Counted from the stretch's first letter, positions 18,003 to 27,149 are shown. The stretch is 64,000 bases of DNA from Gelidibacter pelagius (GCF_017581925.1 NZ_JAGEVG010000014.1:62001-126000); one strand, 5' to 3'. Made by a program: numbers and translations. Notes: generated by a model from the letters alone, not told the origin.

Positions 18003-18086
18003 AAATAATTAATTAGTGAGGTTCGCGACCTCTATTATTAATAAGTGCCTGCCCGATATAAACAATTTATATCTTTCAGGCGGGCG
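18003..18086 (-). promoter_or_regulatory. Structured 5' leader of rpsP
   Basis: The rpsP transcript predicted from the promoter at 18087-18119 has a leader of about 80 nt with two inverted repeats: an imperfect long one, GCCCG..CGGGC type, over 18050-18086, and GAGGTTCGCGACCTC at 18018-18032 just before the start region. Ribosomal-protein leaders that bind their own product are common, and I recall a flavobacterial S16 leader motif having been described; whether this is it needs a covariance-model search. Confidence 0.55.
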
Positions 18087-18119
18087 CAAAGATACTACAA
18101 ATATTTTTTTATTGTCAAA
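18087..18119 (-). promoter_or_regulatory. Consensus promoter of rpsP
   Basis: On the minus strand, TTTG (plus 18116-18119), 21-bp spacer, then TATCTTTG (plus 18087-18094): a full match to the Bacteroidota housekeeping promoter. Confidence 0.8.
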
Positions 18120-18432
18120 TTATTTACAGTAAATAAAGTGTGATTAAATACATTTGATGTCCTGAGACACAAATATTTACTGATTAATGAAGAATCAAAG
18201 GGTTTCGTCAATGGCAGGAATGGTTTAGGAGCGTCATATCGTGGTGATTTAAATGAGTTGAAGTTGGTTGTTTATTTGAATAAGTGGGCGTAGTGTCCGA
18301 AAATGTAAAATTGGCTTTAGTACGTTTGCTCTTTAAAAAGGTCTTAGGTTTTAAATACCTTCCGTTTTATGCTAATGAAAAGCTTATTTTTCGTTTATTT
18401 AGCCTCTAAATAAGTTGCTTTAATTTAATACT

Positions 18433-18897
18433 ATGAGAAAAATTGTCTTGTTTTTAATTACAATTTCGACATTATATGGGTGTGGTGATGAGGTGCAATT
18501 TAATACGCCTGCGCTGCAAGGAAATAAAAACTATCAACTTTGGCGCGCTACTTATTTTGACGCTGTACTTGGTGAAAATGGCAAACTGACTATCAATGCT
18601 GGAAACAAACTTGAGAAAATGAATTTTGTGCTGTCGTCACTTCAGCAAGGAACCTATAGTTTATCTGAAATGAGTGATTCAAAAATCAATTTTTTAGATC
18701 TTGAAAACATTTCATATTCTACGATTAACCCACAAAATCCAGAGGGCAATTTTGATATGGAAAATGGGCAAGTGATTATAACGGAATTTGATGGAAATAC
18801 AATTACTGGAACCTTTAGATTTATTGCCTTTTCGGCAGACGGTTTGGATTCCGTAGGATTCAATGAAGGAATATTCTATAAAGTGCCAGTACGATAA
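18433..18897 (+). CDS. Small lipoprotein, possibly DUF6252 family
   Basis: A 154-residue lipoprotein: hydrophobic signal residues 4-15, lipobox LYGC with Cys17. The mature part is beta-rich and ends with an element of the kind GTFRFIAFSADG..NEGIFYKVPV, which resembles the DUF6252 pattern of flavobacteria. Function unknown. Monocistronic between rpsP (divergent) and a 567-bp gap before dnaE. Confidence 0.7.
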   Translation: MRKIVLFLITISTLYGCGDEVQFNTPALQGNKNYQLWRATYFDAVLGENGKLTINAGNKLEKMNFVLSSLQQGTYSLSEMSDSKINFLDLENISYSTINPQNPEGNFDMENGQVIITEFDGNTITGTFRFIAFSADGLDSVGFNEGIFYKVPVR

Positions 18898-19433
18898 TGT
18901 AAAGAATCATGAATGAATTTAAATGGCAACGTTTTTAGAGCATAATTATGGTGCCTTTGTCGCAATGGAACGCAGATGACGCCATTTAGGCTTGTTTTCA
19001 CTGATTTTCAAACGCGTATTGAACAGAACTTCACAGATCGTCTTATTGGAGTTTTCAATTTTAAATTTGCTGCTTCTTGAGTTGTCTTAATTCCCAAAAC
19101 TTTCTGTTACTGCATCCCTTCTATTTAAAAATAGAGCATAATACATTTAGAAACTTACTATTATAGTTGATATGGCCTAATTAACCACAACGATGCTTTT
19201 TTTTGTTGGCAACTGTTTATAACTTTCCCTTTAAAAAAGCGTTATTTATATGTAATTTTAAAAACTTTTCTTTCATAGAAAAAATCCAGCAATTTCAGCC
19301 ATTTTAAGCTCAAACAGTCGTGAATTCGTGGTCAAATACGCAGCCATTTAGAAATTGTTTCAAATAATGTTTGAAAAACGATCCTATGATTGTGGGTTTG
19401 AGGAAAAGTAATAAGTATAGTCATAACATTTTT
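18898..19433. other. 536-bp gap with no visible gene
   Basis: AT-rich sequence with many stops in all frames between the lipoprotein gene and the palindrome in front of dnaE. I see no tRNA, terminator with T run or consensus promoter that I would defend. Confidence 0.5.
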
Positions 19434-19457
19434 CCCCTTTGGGGAAATTAAAAGGGG
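19434..19457 (+). repeat. CCCCTTTGGGGAA-type palindromic element before dnaE
   Basis: CCCCTTTGGGG palindrome followed by AAATTAAAAGGGG, ending 7 bp before the dnaE ATG. The same arrangement (CCCC-TTC-GGGG-AAGTTAGAT-GGGG) recurs at 40939-40962 inside the N-terminus of hemW. The terminal AAGGGG could serve as a Shine-Dalgarno for dnaE. Confidence 0.7.
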
Positions 19458-19464
19458 ATTTTTT

Positions 19465-22400
19465 ATGTATTTAATATTCGATACCGAAACTACAGGATTA
19501 CCAAAACGTTGGGATGCGCCCATTACCGATACGGACAACTGGCCAAGATGCATCCAAATTGCATGGCAATTGCACGATGGCATGGGGAATTGTATTGAAC
19601 ATGAGGACTATCTGGTGCAACCTGACGGATTTAATATCCCTTATGATGCTGAGAAAATCCACGGTATTTCGACCGAATTGGCACAACAACAAGGTGTTCC
19701 ACTATCTGAAGTATTAGAGAAATTTAATGCTGCTTTGGCAAAAGCCAAATTTGTGGTGGGTCAGAATGTCGGTTTCGACCTGAATATAATGGGAGCGGAG
19801 TTCCATCGTGAAGCTGTGGTCAATAATTTACAGGAACTTCCGGTTTTGGATACTTGTACTGAACATACCGCAAACTTATGTCAACTCCCTGGAGGACGTT
19901 ACGGTAGGTTCAAATTGCCAACCTTAACGGAGTTGCACGAGTTTCTTTTTAGTACACCTTTTTCAGAAGCTCACAACGCTACCGCCGATGTTGAAGCAAC
20001 AACGCGCTGTTTCTTGGAGTTGATAAGACGTGAGGAGTACACCCAGGAACAGTTGGATGTATCGCCAGATTATTTCGAGAATTTTAAAGAGGCAAATCCG
20101 GCAACAATTCAGCTTATCGGATTAAAGCACATCAACTTAAAGGCTGAAAGTGCGAAAATCAAAAAACAGATTGAGGCACTCCAAGAATCTGACGAGCCGA
20201 CAAAAAAGGAGATTGCCCAAAATATAGAAGAGCTAAAAGAAGTGGAATTTGTGCATTTGCACAACCACTCTCAATTCTCTGTATTGCAATCTACCATTAG
20301 CGTTCCTCAATTGGTAGCCATAGCAGCGGAGCAAAATATGCCTGCGGTGGCGCTTACTGACCATGCCAATATGATGGGAGCCTTTCACTTTATAAGAGCG
20401 GTTGGTAATCATAATAAAACTGTTGAAGCAAAAAATAAAGCTGCGGAAGAGCGCGGTGAAACACCTACCGAAAAAATAATCAAACCCATTCTTGGCTGTG
20501 AGTTTTTTGTATGTGAAGACCATAAAGATAAGTCGCGAAAGGATAATGGTTATCAGATTGTCATCTTGGCCAAAAATAAAAACGGCTACCATAACTTATC
20601 CAAATTGTCATCGCATGCTTTTGTGGATGGCTTTTATTATCTGCCACGGATTGATAAGAAGCTGATCCAACAGTACAAGGAAGATTTAATTGTATTGACC
20701 GGGAATCTCTATGGCGAAGTTCCAAGTAAGATTTTGAATATTGGTGAAAACCAAGCAGAGGAAGCACTGCTCTGGTGGAAAGAAGAATTTGGCGACGATC
20801 TGTATATCGAATTGATGCGCCATAATCAGGAAGATGAAAATCGTGTGAATCCTGTGTTGATTGATTTTGCAAGAAAACATGATATCAAGTTGGTGGCTAC
20901 CAACAATACCTATTATAGTAAGAAAGAAGATGCCAATGCGCACGATATTTTGTTGTGTGTCAAAGATGGTGAGAAGCAGGCCACTCCAATCGGTCGCGGC
21001 AGAGGTTATCGTTACGGGATGCCTAACCAGGAATATTATTTCAAGTCTTCAGAAGAGATGAAAAAACTCTTTAAGGACATTCCGGAAGCCATCTCCAATA
21101 TTCAGGAAGTGGTGGACAAGATTGAGGCATTTGAATTGGCAAGAGATGTACTGTTGCCGGCATTCGGAATTCCTGACGAATTCAAGCATGAAGAAGATCT
21201 TATCGATAAAGGTAAACGGGGAGAGAATGCCTATTTGCGCCATATTACCTATGAAGGCGCCAAAAAACGTTATCCGGAACTTACGGATGAAATTAGAGAA
21301 CGCATCGACTTTGAGTTGAGTGTTATTGAAAATACGGGATATCCTGGGTACTTCTTGATTGTTGAGGACTTTATCAGGGAAGCACGGAATATGGACGTTT
21401 CCGTAGGTCCAGGGCGTGGATCTGCCGCAGGTTCGGTAGTAGCCTATTGCCTGAAGATTACCAATATTGATCCGCTCATGTACAATCTGCTTTTTGAGCG
21501 TTTCTTGAATCCGGACCGTATCAGCATGCCAGATATTGATATCGATTTTGATGATGAAGGGCGAAGCAAGGTGATGGATTATGTCATCCAGAAATATGGA
21601 AGTAACCAAGTGGCTCAAATCATTACTTATGGTACGATGGCGGCCAAATCCTCTATCAGAGATACCGCAAGAGTTTTAGATCTGCCACTTTTTGATGCCG
21701 ATAGGATTTCGAAACTGATCCCTACCATGTCCAAATTGAGTAAAATATTTGGTTATGACGAAAAACAACTCAGTAAAGCGTTCAGGTCTGAGGATTTAGA
21801 GAAAGTAAACGAGTTGCTCAATATCGCCGATGGATCTGGCTTGGAGGCTGAAACTCTTAATTTGGCACGAATTCTTGAAGGATCTGTAAGAAATACCGGA
21901 ATTCACGCTTGTGGGGTGATCATTACCCCTGATGATATTACAAAATTCGTCCCGGTAGCTACCGCTAAGGATTCTGATTTGTATGTGACCCAATTTGACA
22001 ACTCTGTTGTGGAGGATGCGGGATTGCTGAAAATGGATTTCTTGGGATTAAAAACCTTGACCTTAATTAAGGATACAGTGAAAATTGTGAAAGCAAAACA
22101 CGATATTCTGCTGGACCCAGATACTTTTCCTTTAGATGATGAATTGACTTACGAGCTCTTCCAAAAGGGCGAAACCGTTGGGGTGTTTCAGTATGAATCG
22201 CCAGGGATGCAAAAACATCTCAAGGAATTGAAACCAACCGTCTTTGAGGATTTGATTGCAATGAACGCTTTGTATCGCCCAGGGCCAATGGAATACATTC
22301 CGAGTTTTACCCGACGTAAGCATGGTGATGAAGAGATTGAATATGACCTCCCTGCGATGGAGGAGTATTTAAAAGAAACTTACGGTATTACCGTTTACCA

Positions 22401-23853
22401 AGAGCAGGTGATGTTGCTGTCCCAAAAGTTAGCCGATTTCACTAAGGGGGAAGCTGACGTTTTGCGTAAGGCGATGGGTAAGAAGCAAATTGCAGTTTTG
22501 GACAAAATGAAACCAAAATTCATTGCCCAAGCGGAAGCAAATGGTCATGACGCTAAAAAATTGGAAAAAATTTGGAAGGACTGGGAAGCCTTTGCGAGTT
22601 ATGCGTTTAATAAATCACATTCAACTTGTTACGCGTGGATAGCCTATCAAACCGCCTATTTAAAAGCACATTACCCTGCCGAATATATGGCTGCGGTATT
22701 GAGCAATAACATGAACGACATCAAGCAAGTGACTTTCTTTATGGAAGAGTGCAAGCGCATGAAATTAAACGTGCTTGGACCTGATGTCAATGAATCCTTT
22801 TATAAATTTTCTGTAAATAAAGACTATGCGGTTCGTTTTGGAATGGGGGCCATAAAAGGTGTTGGACAAGGAGCGGTGATGACCATTGTGGAAAATCGAA
22901 GAAAAGATGGCCAATATAAATCCATTTTCGATTTTGCAAAACGAGTAGATTTAAGAGCAGCAAACAAAAAAGCCTTTGAGAATTTGGCTTTGGCTGGCGG
23001 GTTTGATTGTTTCACAGATACCCATAGAGCACAGTATTTTCAGGATGAAGGCGACGGAATTACCTTTCTGGAGAAAGCCATAAAGTATGGCAATAAACAT
23101 CAGGAAAATGAAAATTCAGCCCAGGTAAGCTTGTTTGGCGATGCCAGTGATGTCCAAATCGCAGAGCCTTTGGTCCCACCTTGTGAAGAATGGGGTACTA
23201 TGGAAAAATTGGCACAGGAACGTGAAGTGGTCGGAATCTATATCTCCGGGCATCCACTTGATGATTTTAAGGTAGAAATGAAGACTTTCTGCAATGCGAC
23301 TCTGGCACATTTTGCAAATTTGGAACCTTTTGTGAATCGTGAAATGACATTTGGTGGTGTAGTGACCAATGTGGAACACCGTGTTAGCAAGCAAGGTAAA
23401 GGTTGGGCCATGTTTACTATTGAAGATTATACGGATAGTTTTGAATTCCGGATATTTGGAGAGGAATACCTGAGATTCAGACACTTTTTAGTGAGAAGTT
23501 CATTTGTGTATGTTAGAGTGTATGTTAAAGAAGGTTGGATCAATAAAGAGACGGGTAAGAGAACCGATCCGAGATTGCAGTTTTCCAATTTTCAGTTGTT
23601 GCATGACGTCATGGATACCTATGCTAAAAAATTGTCCATCCAATTGGAGATAAAAGATTTGAAAGAGACCAAAATTAAGGCGCTTGAGGATGTTTTAAGA
23701 ATGCATGAAGGTAACCATGCGCTTAATTTCTTAGTGTACGATACAGAAGAGAAAATGAAATTACACATGCCGAGTAGGAAGCAAAAGGTGAGAATTTCTC
23801 AGGAGTTGCTCGATGAACTTGACAACCAGAATGTGTATTATAAGTTGAATTAA
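19465..23853 (+). CDS. dnaE: DNA polymerase III alpha subunit with fused DnaQ-type exonuclease
   Basis: The replicative polymerase, 1462 residues. Residues 1-190 form a DEDDh 3'-5' exonuclease like the epsilon subunit (FDTETTGLP with Asp6/Glu8, NVGFDLN, and HNATADVEAT). The PHP domain begins near residue 257 (FVHLHNHSQFSVL). The polymerase core has the catalytic PDIDIDFDDEGR at about 689-700. An OB fold is near 1290 (FGGVVTNVEHRVSKQGKG), preceded by a beta-clamp motif QVSLF at 1220-1224. Fused proofreading and polymerase domains are known in Bacteroidota DnaE. The start is the only ATG before LIFDTETTG. Confidence 0.96.
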   Translation: MYLIFDTETTGLPKRWDAPITDTDNWPRCIQIAWQLHDGMGNCIEHEDYLVQPDGFNIPYDAEKIHGISTELAQQQGVPLSEVLEKFNAALAKAKFVVGQNVGFDLNIMGAEFHREAVVNNLQELPVLDTCTEHTANLCQLPGGRYGRFKLPTLTELHEFLFSTPFSEAHNATADVEATTRCFLELIRREEYTQEQLDVSPDYFENFKEANPATIQLIGLKHINLKAESAKIKKQIEALQESDEPTKKEIAQNIEELKEVEFVHLHNHSQFSVLQSTISVPQLVAIAAEQNMPAVALTDHANMMGAFHFIRAVGNHNKTVEAKNKAAEERGETPTEKIIKPILGCEFFVCEDHKDKSRKDNGYQIVILAKNKNGYHNLSKLSSHAFVDGFYYLPRIDKKLIQQYKEDLIVLTGNLYGEVPSKILNIGENQAEEALLWWKEEFGDDLYIELMRHNQEDENRVNPVLIDFARKHDIKLVATNNTYYSKKEDANAHDILLCVKDGEKQATPIGRGRGYRYGMPNQEYYFKSSEEMKKLFKDIPEAISNIQEVVDKIEAFELARDVLLPAFGIPDEFKHEEDLIDKGKRGENAYLRHITYEGAKKRYPELTDEIRERIDFELSVIENTGYPGYFLIVEDFIREARNMDVSVGPGRGSAAGSVVAYCLKITNIDPLMYNLLFERFLNPDRISMPDIDIDFDDEGRSKVMDYVIQKYGSNQVAQIITYGTMAAKSSIRDTARVLDLPLFDADRISKLIPTMSKLSKIFGYDEKQLSKAFRSEDLEKVNELLNIADGSGLEAETLNLARILEGSVRNTGIHACGVIITPDDITKFVPVATAKDSDLYVTQFDNSVVEDAGLLKMDFLGLKTLTLIKDTVKIVKAKHDILLDPDTFPLDDELTYELFQKGETVGVFQYESPGMQKHLKELKPTVFEDLIAMNALYRPGPMEYIPSFTRRKHGDEEIEYDLPAMEEYLKETYGITVYQEQVMLLSQKLADFTKGEADVLRKAMGKKQIAVLDKMKPKFIAQAEANGHDAKKLEKIWKDWEAFASYAFNKSHSTCYAWIAYQTAYLKAHYPAEYMAAVLSNNMNDIKQVTFFMEECKRMKLNVLGPDVNESFYKFSVNKDYAVRFGMGAIKGVGQGAVMTIVENRRKDGQYKSIFDFAKRVDLRAANKKAFENLALAGGFDCFTDTHRAQYFQDEGDGITFLEKAIKYGNKHQENENSAQVSLFGDASDVQIAEPLVPPCEEWGTMEKLAQEREVVGIYISGHPLDDFKVEMKTFCNATLAHFANLEPFVNREMTFGGVVTNVEHRVSKQGKGWAMFTIEDYTDSFEFRIFGEEYLRFRHFLVRSSFVYVRVYVKEGWINKETGKRTDPRLQFSNFQLLHDVMDTYAKKLSIQLEIKDLKETKIKALEDVLRMHEGNHALNFLVYDTEEKMKLHMPSRKQKVRISQELLDELDNQNVYYKLN

Positions 23854-23903
23854 CCAAGGCCTGCGATGGTAGGTACATCATGATAAGAAGATGAGTGTAT
23901 ACA

Positions 23904-23923
23904 ATTCCCGCGCAGGCGGGAAT
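23904..23923. repeat. Palindrome ATTCCCGCGCAGGCGGGAAT in the dnaE-trxA gap
   Basis: Near-perfect palindrome about 50 bp after dnaE, related to the copy at 14647-14666. The rest of the 428-bp gap to trxA shows no gene; a TAATTTTG box at 24235-24242 could serve trxA, but no -33 box fits. Confidence 0.7.
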
Positions 23924-24281
23924 CCTTTTAAACTCGTTAATCTAATAATGAGAAGATTTGTTTTGATATAAATCGCCATGGATTCCTTCACAATGTTTAA
24001 ATCATGAGCTTTTGGATGCTTATGTTAGTTATAATTTTCCAAATTTATACATGGGATTGCAATGGGATTCTTTTTATAGGATTAGTGAATTTAGCATAAC
24101 AAGAACTATTAGTTAACAAATGTAGTTGTGATCGAAAGCCCGGTTCATGTGCCCTGAAAATCATCATAACCATCGCAAATCCAGCTATAAGCAAAACAAA
24201 TGTTAAGCCTATAAGGATTGGTAAATATTTTGACTAATTTTGTCTCTTTAAGTGAAAAACAACAATTAAAACATAGAAAAT

Positions 24282-24599
24282 ATGGCATTAGAAATAACAG
24301 ATGCGAATTTTGAAGAAACGGTTTTGAAAAGTGATAAGCCTGTAGTAGTAGATTTTTGGGCCGCTTGGTGTGGACCATGTAGAATGGTTGGGCCAATCAT
24401 TGACCAAATTAGCGATGAGTACGAAGGTAAGGCCATTGTTGGTAAAGTAGACGTTGATGCAAATCAAGAGTTTGCTGCCAAGTATGGTGTGCGTAACATT
24501 CCAACGGTTTTAGTTTTCCAAAACGGAGAAGTAGTTGGAAGACAAGTTGGTGTGGCTCCAAAGAACGCCTATACTGACGCTATTGATGCGCTTCTATAG
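24282..24599 (+). CDS. trxA: Thioredoxin
   Basis: A 105-residue cytosolic thioredoxin with active-site WCGPC (Cys30, Cys33), the buried Asp in VVDFWAAW, and cis-Pro in NIPTVLVF. General protein disulfide reductant. Monocistronic, with a strong terminator 110 bp downstream. Confidence 0.96.
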   Translation: MALEITDANFEETVLKSDKPVVVDFWAAWCGPCRMVGPIIDQISDEYEGKAIVGKVDVDANQEFAAKYGVRNIPTVLVFQNGEVVGRQVGVAPKNAYTDAIDALL

Positions 24600-24707
24600 T
24601 CGTTAATTACAGAGAAGCAACTGCCGTCATAATCGATTCAGAGTAAATAATTATGATGTGATGTGATATCTGTCATCAAAAAAGCATAATATTCGGATAA
24701 TATGATA

Positions 24708-24738
24708 AAAGGTTTGCTGTAATGGCAAACCTTTTTTT
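24708..24738 (+). terminator. trxA terminator
   Basis: AAAGGTTTGC (24708-24717) / GCAAACCTTT (24725-24734), 7-base loop, then T run to 24738. Canonical rho-independent terminator between trxA and the ClpP gene. Confidence 0.85.
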
Positions 24739-24766
24739 ATTTTAGATAAAAATTTAAACTTATAAA

Positions 24767-25312
24767 ATGAGCAATAAATTAAAAATACAAGATCTTATCG
24801 ATAGTAAATTGATAGAAGAGCGTAAAGTGTTTCTTTGGGGGCAAGTAGATGATAAATCTGCAAAACATGTTATTGACCGATTAATGTATTTGGACGCTTT
24901 GGAGACCAAAGACATCCATTTATACATCAATAGTCCGGGAGGCTATGTGACTTCGGGCTTTGCAGTTTATGATTGCATGAAATCCTTAAAAAGTGAGGTG
25001 TCCACAATCTGTACAGGATTTGCCGCCTCTATGGGTTCGATCTTATTGTCAGCAGGAGAAAAAGGAAAACGTTTTATCCAGCCACACGCACGTGTGATGA
25101 TCCACCAACCAAGTGGCGGTGCGCGTGGGCCAGCAAGTGATATTGAAATTACGGCACAGGAAATATTGAAAACCAAAGAATTGAGTGCGCGTTTATTGGC
25201 AGAAAATTGTGGTCAGACCATTGAAAAGGTGATGAAAGATTTTAACCGCGACCATTGGATGGGTGCAGAGGAATCTGTGGCTTATGGGATTGTGGATAAA
25301 ATAATTAAATAA
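24767..25312 (+). CDS. ClpP-type serine protease subunit
   Basis: A 181-residue ClpP-family barrel subunit. The triad is visible: Ser88 (GFAASMGS), His113 (VMIHQPSGG) and Asp162 (NRDHWMG). Compared with the usual ClpP it lacks an N-terminal propeptide, and it has no tig or clpX beside it. It is therefore probably a second ClpP paralog rather than the housekeeping copy, although the other copy would be outside the window. In such paralogs the partner ATPase and function are often unknown. Confidence 0.85.
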   Translation: MSNKLKIQDLIDSKLIEERKVFLWGQVDDKSAKHVIDRLMYLDALETKDIHLYINSPGGYVTSGFAVYDCMKSLKSEVSTICTGFAASMGSILLSAGEKGKRFIQPHARVMIHQPSGGARGPASDIEITAQEILKTKELSARLLAENCGQTIEKVMKDFNRDHWMGAEESVAYGIVDKIIK

Positions 25313-25406
25313 GTATTAAGTATCAAGTACAAAGTATTAAGACTGAAGTGTCCTCAATTTCGGTCTTAATGCTTAATTTCAAAAGCAAAGTGGTCTAATA
25401 TCTAAA

Positions 25407-26339
25407 TTGATGAACTTACAGGCAGAACTCAATAAAACGGGAGGTTTTAAAAACCTTGAACTCCTCGCCAAACAAGTGGTTGAAGGATTTATTGCTGGAA
25501 TGCACAAAAGTCCGTTTCATGGGTTTTCGGCGGAATTTGCTGAGCATAAGATTTACAATCAAGGTGAAAGTACCAAACATATTGATTGGAAACTGTACGC
25601 TAAAACAGATAAGTTGTTTACCAAGCGCTATGATGAGGAAACCAATTTGCGTTGCCACTTGATTATTGATAACAGTAGCTCTATGCATTATCCTGAAATG
25701 AAGGAGTTCTCAATAAGCAATCTTAATAAGATAGCCTTTTCAGCACTAGCTTCAGCCAGTTTAATGCATATTCTTAAAAAACAACGTGATGCCGTGGGCA
25801 TGAGTATTTACAGTGATGCTTATGATTATTACGCACCAGAAAAGGGCAGTGAGCGCCATCATCAAATGTTGTTGAGCGAATTGAGCAAGACTGTAGTTTC
25901 AAAACCAGTTAACAAACAAACGGAAACTTATACCTATCTCCACCAGATTGCCGAGAAAATACATCGGAGATCGTTGATTTTCTTTTTTACCGATATGTTT
26001 CAAACAACAGCTGACGAAGCAAGACTGATTGAAGCGTTAAGGCATTTAAAACATAAAAAGCACGAAGTAGTTTTGTTTCATGTGTTCGATAAGGACAAGG
26101 AGTTGACTTTTGATTTTGAAAACACACCAAAACGTTTTATAGATGTTGAAACGGGTGAACACATCAATTTGTACCCAGAAACCATTAAAGAAGATTATGA
26201 ACGGGCTGTGGGCTCTTATTTTGATGAATTGCGACTAAAATGTGGTCAATATCAAATTAAATATGTGGAGGCAGACATCACAAAAGATTTCGATAAAATC
26301 CTGACAACATACATGGTAGAGCGCGGAAAATTTAAGTAA
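25407..26339 (+). CDS. DUF58 (VWA-like) protein
   Basis: A 310-residue cytosolic protein of the DUF58 family: the family entry GEYxxxxxxD(W) region is HKIYNQGESTKHIDWKLYAK, then a VWA-type metal site DNSSSMHYP. DUF58 proteins usually pair with a MoxR-type AAA ATPase and act as chaperone-like factors for membrane complexes; no MoxR gene lies next to it here. It follows clpP by 94 bp, with a degenerate AAGTATCAAGTA run in between. Confidence 0.87.
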   Translation: MMNLQAELNKTGGFKNLELLAKQVVEGFIAGMHKSPFHGFSAEFAEHKIYNQGESTKHIDWKLYAKTDKLFTKRYDEETNLRCHLIIDNSSSMHYPEMKEFSISNLNKIAFSALASASLMHILKKQRDAVGMSIYSDAYDYYAPEKGSERHHQMLLSELSKTVVSKPVNKQTETYTYLHQIAEKIHRRSLIFFFTDMFQTTADEARLIEALRHLKHKKHEVVLFHVFDKDKELTFDFENTPKRFIDVETGEHINLYPETIKEDYERAVGSYFDELRLKCGQYQIKYVEADITKDFDKILTTYMVERGKFK

Positions 26340-26370
26340 GTAATAATTTTGTAAAAAATGAGCTAAATTG

Positions 26371-26401
26371 TTTGCGATATTGAAAATGCAGTGTATATTT
26401 G
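26371..26401 (+). promoter_or_regulatory. Consensus promoter of tRNA-Asp
   Basis: TTTG (26371-26374), 19-bp spacer, TATATTTG (26394-26401): an exact match to the Bacteroidota promoter. The tRNA 5' end is 19 bases after the -7 box. Confidence 0.85.
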
Positions 26402-26419
26402 CACTCGCATTAACGCAAC

Positions 26420-26493
26420 GGTCTGGTAGTTCAGCTGGTTAGAATGCCGCCCTGTCACGGCGGAGGTCGCGGGTTCGAGTCCCGTCCAGACCG
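26420..26493 (+). tRNA. tRNA-Asp (GTC)
   Basis: A 74-nt cloverleaf: acceptor GGTCTGG pairs with CCAGACC (26486-26492), discriminator G at 26493, anticodon stem CCGCC/GGCGG, anticodon GTC at 26454-26456, T arm GCGGG-TTCGAGT-CCCGT. CCA is not encoded. Own promoter and terminator. Confidence 0.96.
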
Positions 26494-26506
26494 CAATAAT
26501 GCTAAG

Positions 26507-26535
26507 AAGCTCTAAAGAAATTTGGAGCTTTTTTT
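26507..26535 (+). terminator. tRNA-Asp terminator
   Basis: AAGCTCTAAA (26507-26516) / TTTGGAGCTT (26521-26530), one G-U pair, GAAA tetraloop, then T run. Confidence 0.88.
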
Positions 26536-26583
26536 GGCAAGATTCCCATCGGCATGGGAAGAAGATGTTGTGTTGTTTCCTAA

Positions 26584-26601
26584 TCCCGATAGCTATCGGG
26601 A
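26584..26601. repeat. Palindromic repeat TCCCGATAGCTATCGGGA
   Basis: Second perfect copy of the 18-bp palindrome also at 12695 and 30280. It is followed by a second hairpin, ATACCAAA-GCAA-TTTGGTAT (26614-26633), and lies between tRNA-Asp and the peptide-gene promoter. Confidence 0.85.
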
Positions 26602-26725
26602 CGGAACGTAGTGATACCAAAGCAATTTGGTATTCCGATGAGAAGCTTTCCTTTTCTGTTTTTAACAGAATCGGGATGCTTTTTTGTTTTTCATCGAATA
26701 TATTTTACATTCCTCTCTTAATAAT

Positions 26726-26755
26726 TTTGTTAATAACTTTTTTATAATATATTTG
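26726..26755 (+). promoter_or_regulatory. Promoter of the small secreted peptide gene
   Basis: TTTG (26726-26729), 18-bp spacer, TATATTTG (26748-26755). It predicts a start near 26762 and an unusually long leader of about 210 nt before the peptide ATG at 26976. Confidence 0.65.
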
Positions 26756-26839
26756 TCACTCTTAAATAAGCCCCTAAACCAACTTGTTTCAAGAATAATT
26801 TAATCCATTTTTTTACAAGGTGTTATTGCATGTCCTTAC

Positions 26840-26927
26840 TTCCCTCGACATGAAATTGCAATACTAGAGCTTTTTATGCTCAGAAATTAATAATCCATTC
26901 TTCCCTCGAATGGCATTTTTTATGCCC
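26840..26927 (+). repeat. Imperfect direct repeat in the peptide-gene leader
   Basis: TTCCCTCGA occurs at 26840-26848 and 26901-26909; TTTTTATGCTCA (26871-26882) and TTTTTATGCCCA (26916-26927) follow each. The two blocks look like an old duplication within the untranslated leader. Confidence 0.5.
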
Positions 26928-26975
26928 AATTATTAATTAACTAAAATAGTATATAACCCCCTAAATTGTAATTAA

Positions 26976-27149
26976 ATGAAAACTTTAAAAATTACTTTAT
27001 TACTTGCTTTATTTTTAATGGTATCTAGCCAAACTGACACAGCGCCTTCTCAAACTAAATCGGAAGCAAATAAGTACGAACAGTCAAAAACCCAATTTGA
27101 CTTGTTGGCACACTCACGAAGCGGGATTCGTATTCCAACCCAAGGATAG
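26976..27149 (+). CDS. 57-residue secreted peptide
   Basis: A short ORF with a clear Sec signal peptide: MKTLK, hydrophobic ITLLLALFLMVSS (residues 6-18), and a plausible cleavage near SSQ-T. The predicted mature part is about 38 residues, polar and Gln/Ser/Lys-rich, ending in HSRSGIRIPTQG. No cysteines, no lipobox. It has its own promoter (26726-26755) and a hairpin right after it, followed by a sensor kinase gene with extracytoplasmic TPRs. A signalling or surface role is possible but not shown; I recognise no family. Confidence 0.65.
   Translation: MKTLKITLLLALFLMVSSQTDTAPSQTKSEANKYEQSKTQFDLLAHSRSGIRIPTQG

Noticed and set aside
20233-21618. Long antisense ORFs within dnaE
   Set aside because: Shadows of the coding strand; no domain pattern and no promoter.
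25407-26339. Phage-defence role for the ClpP-DUF58 neighbours
   Set aside because: No AAA ATPase, nuclease or sensor gene accompanies them; both families have housekeeping members.
26363-26747. ORFs on both strands across tRNA-Asp
   Set aside because: They run through the tRNA and its terminator; the tRNA structure explains the open frames.
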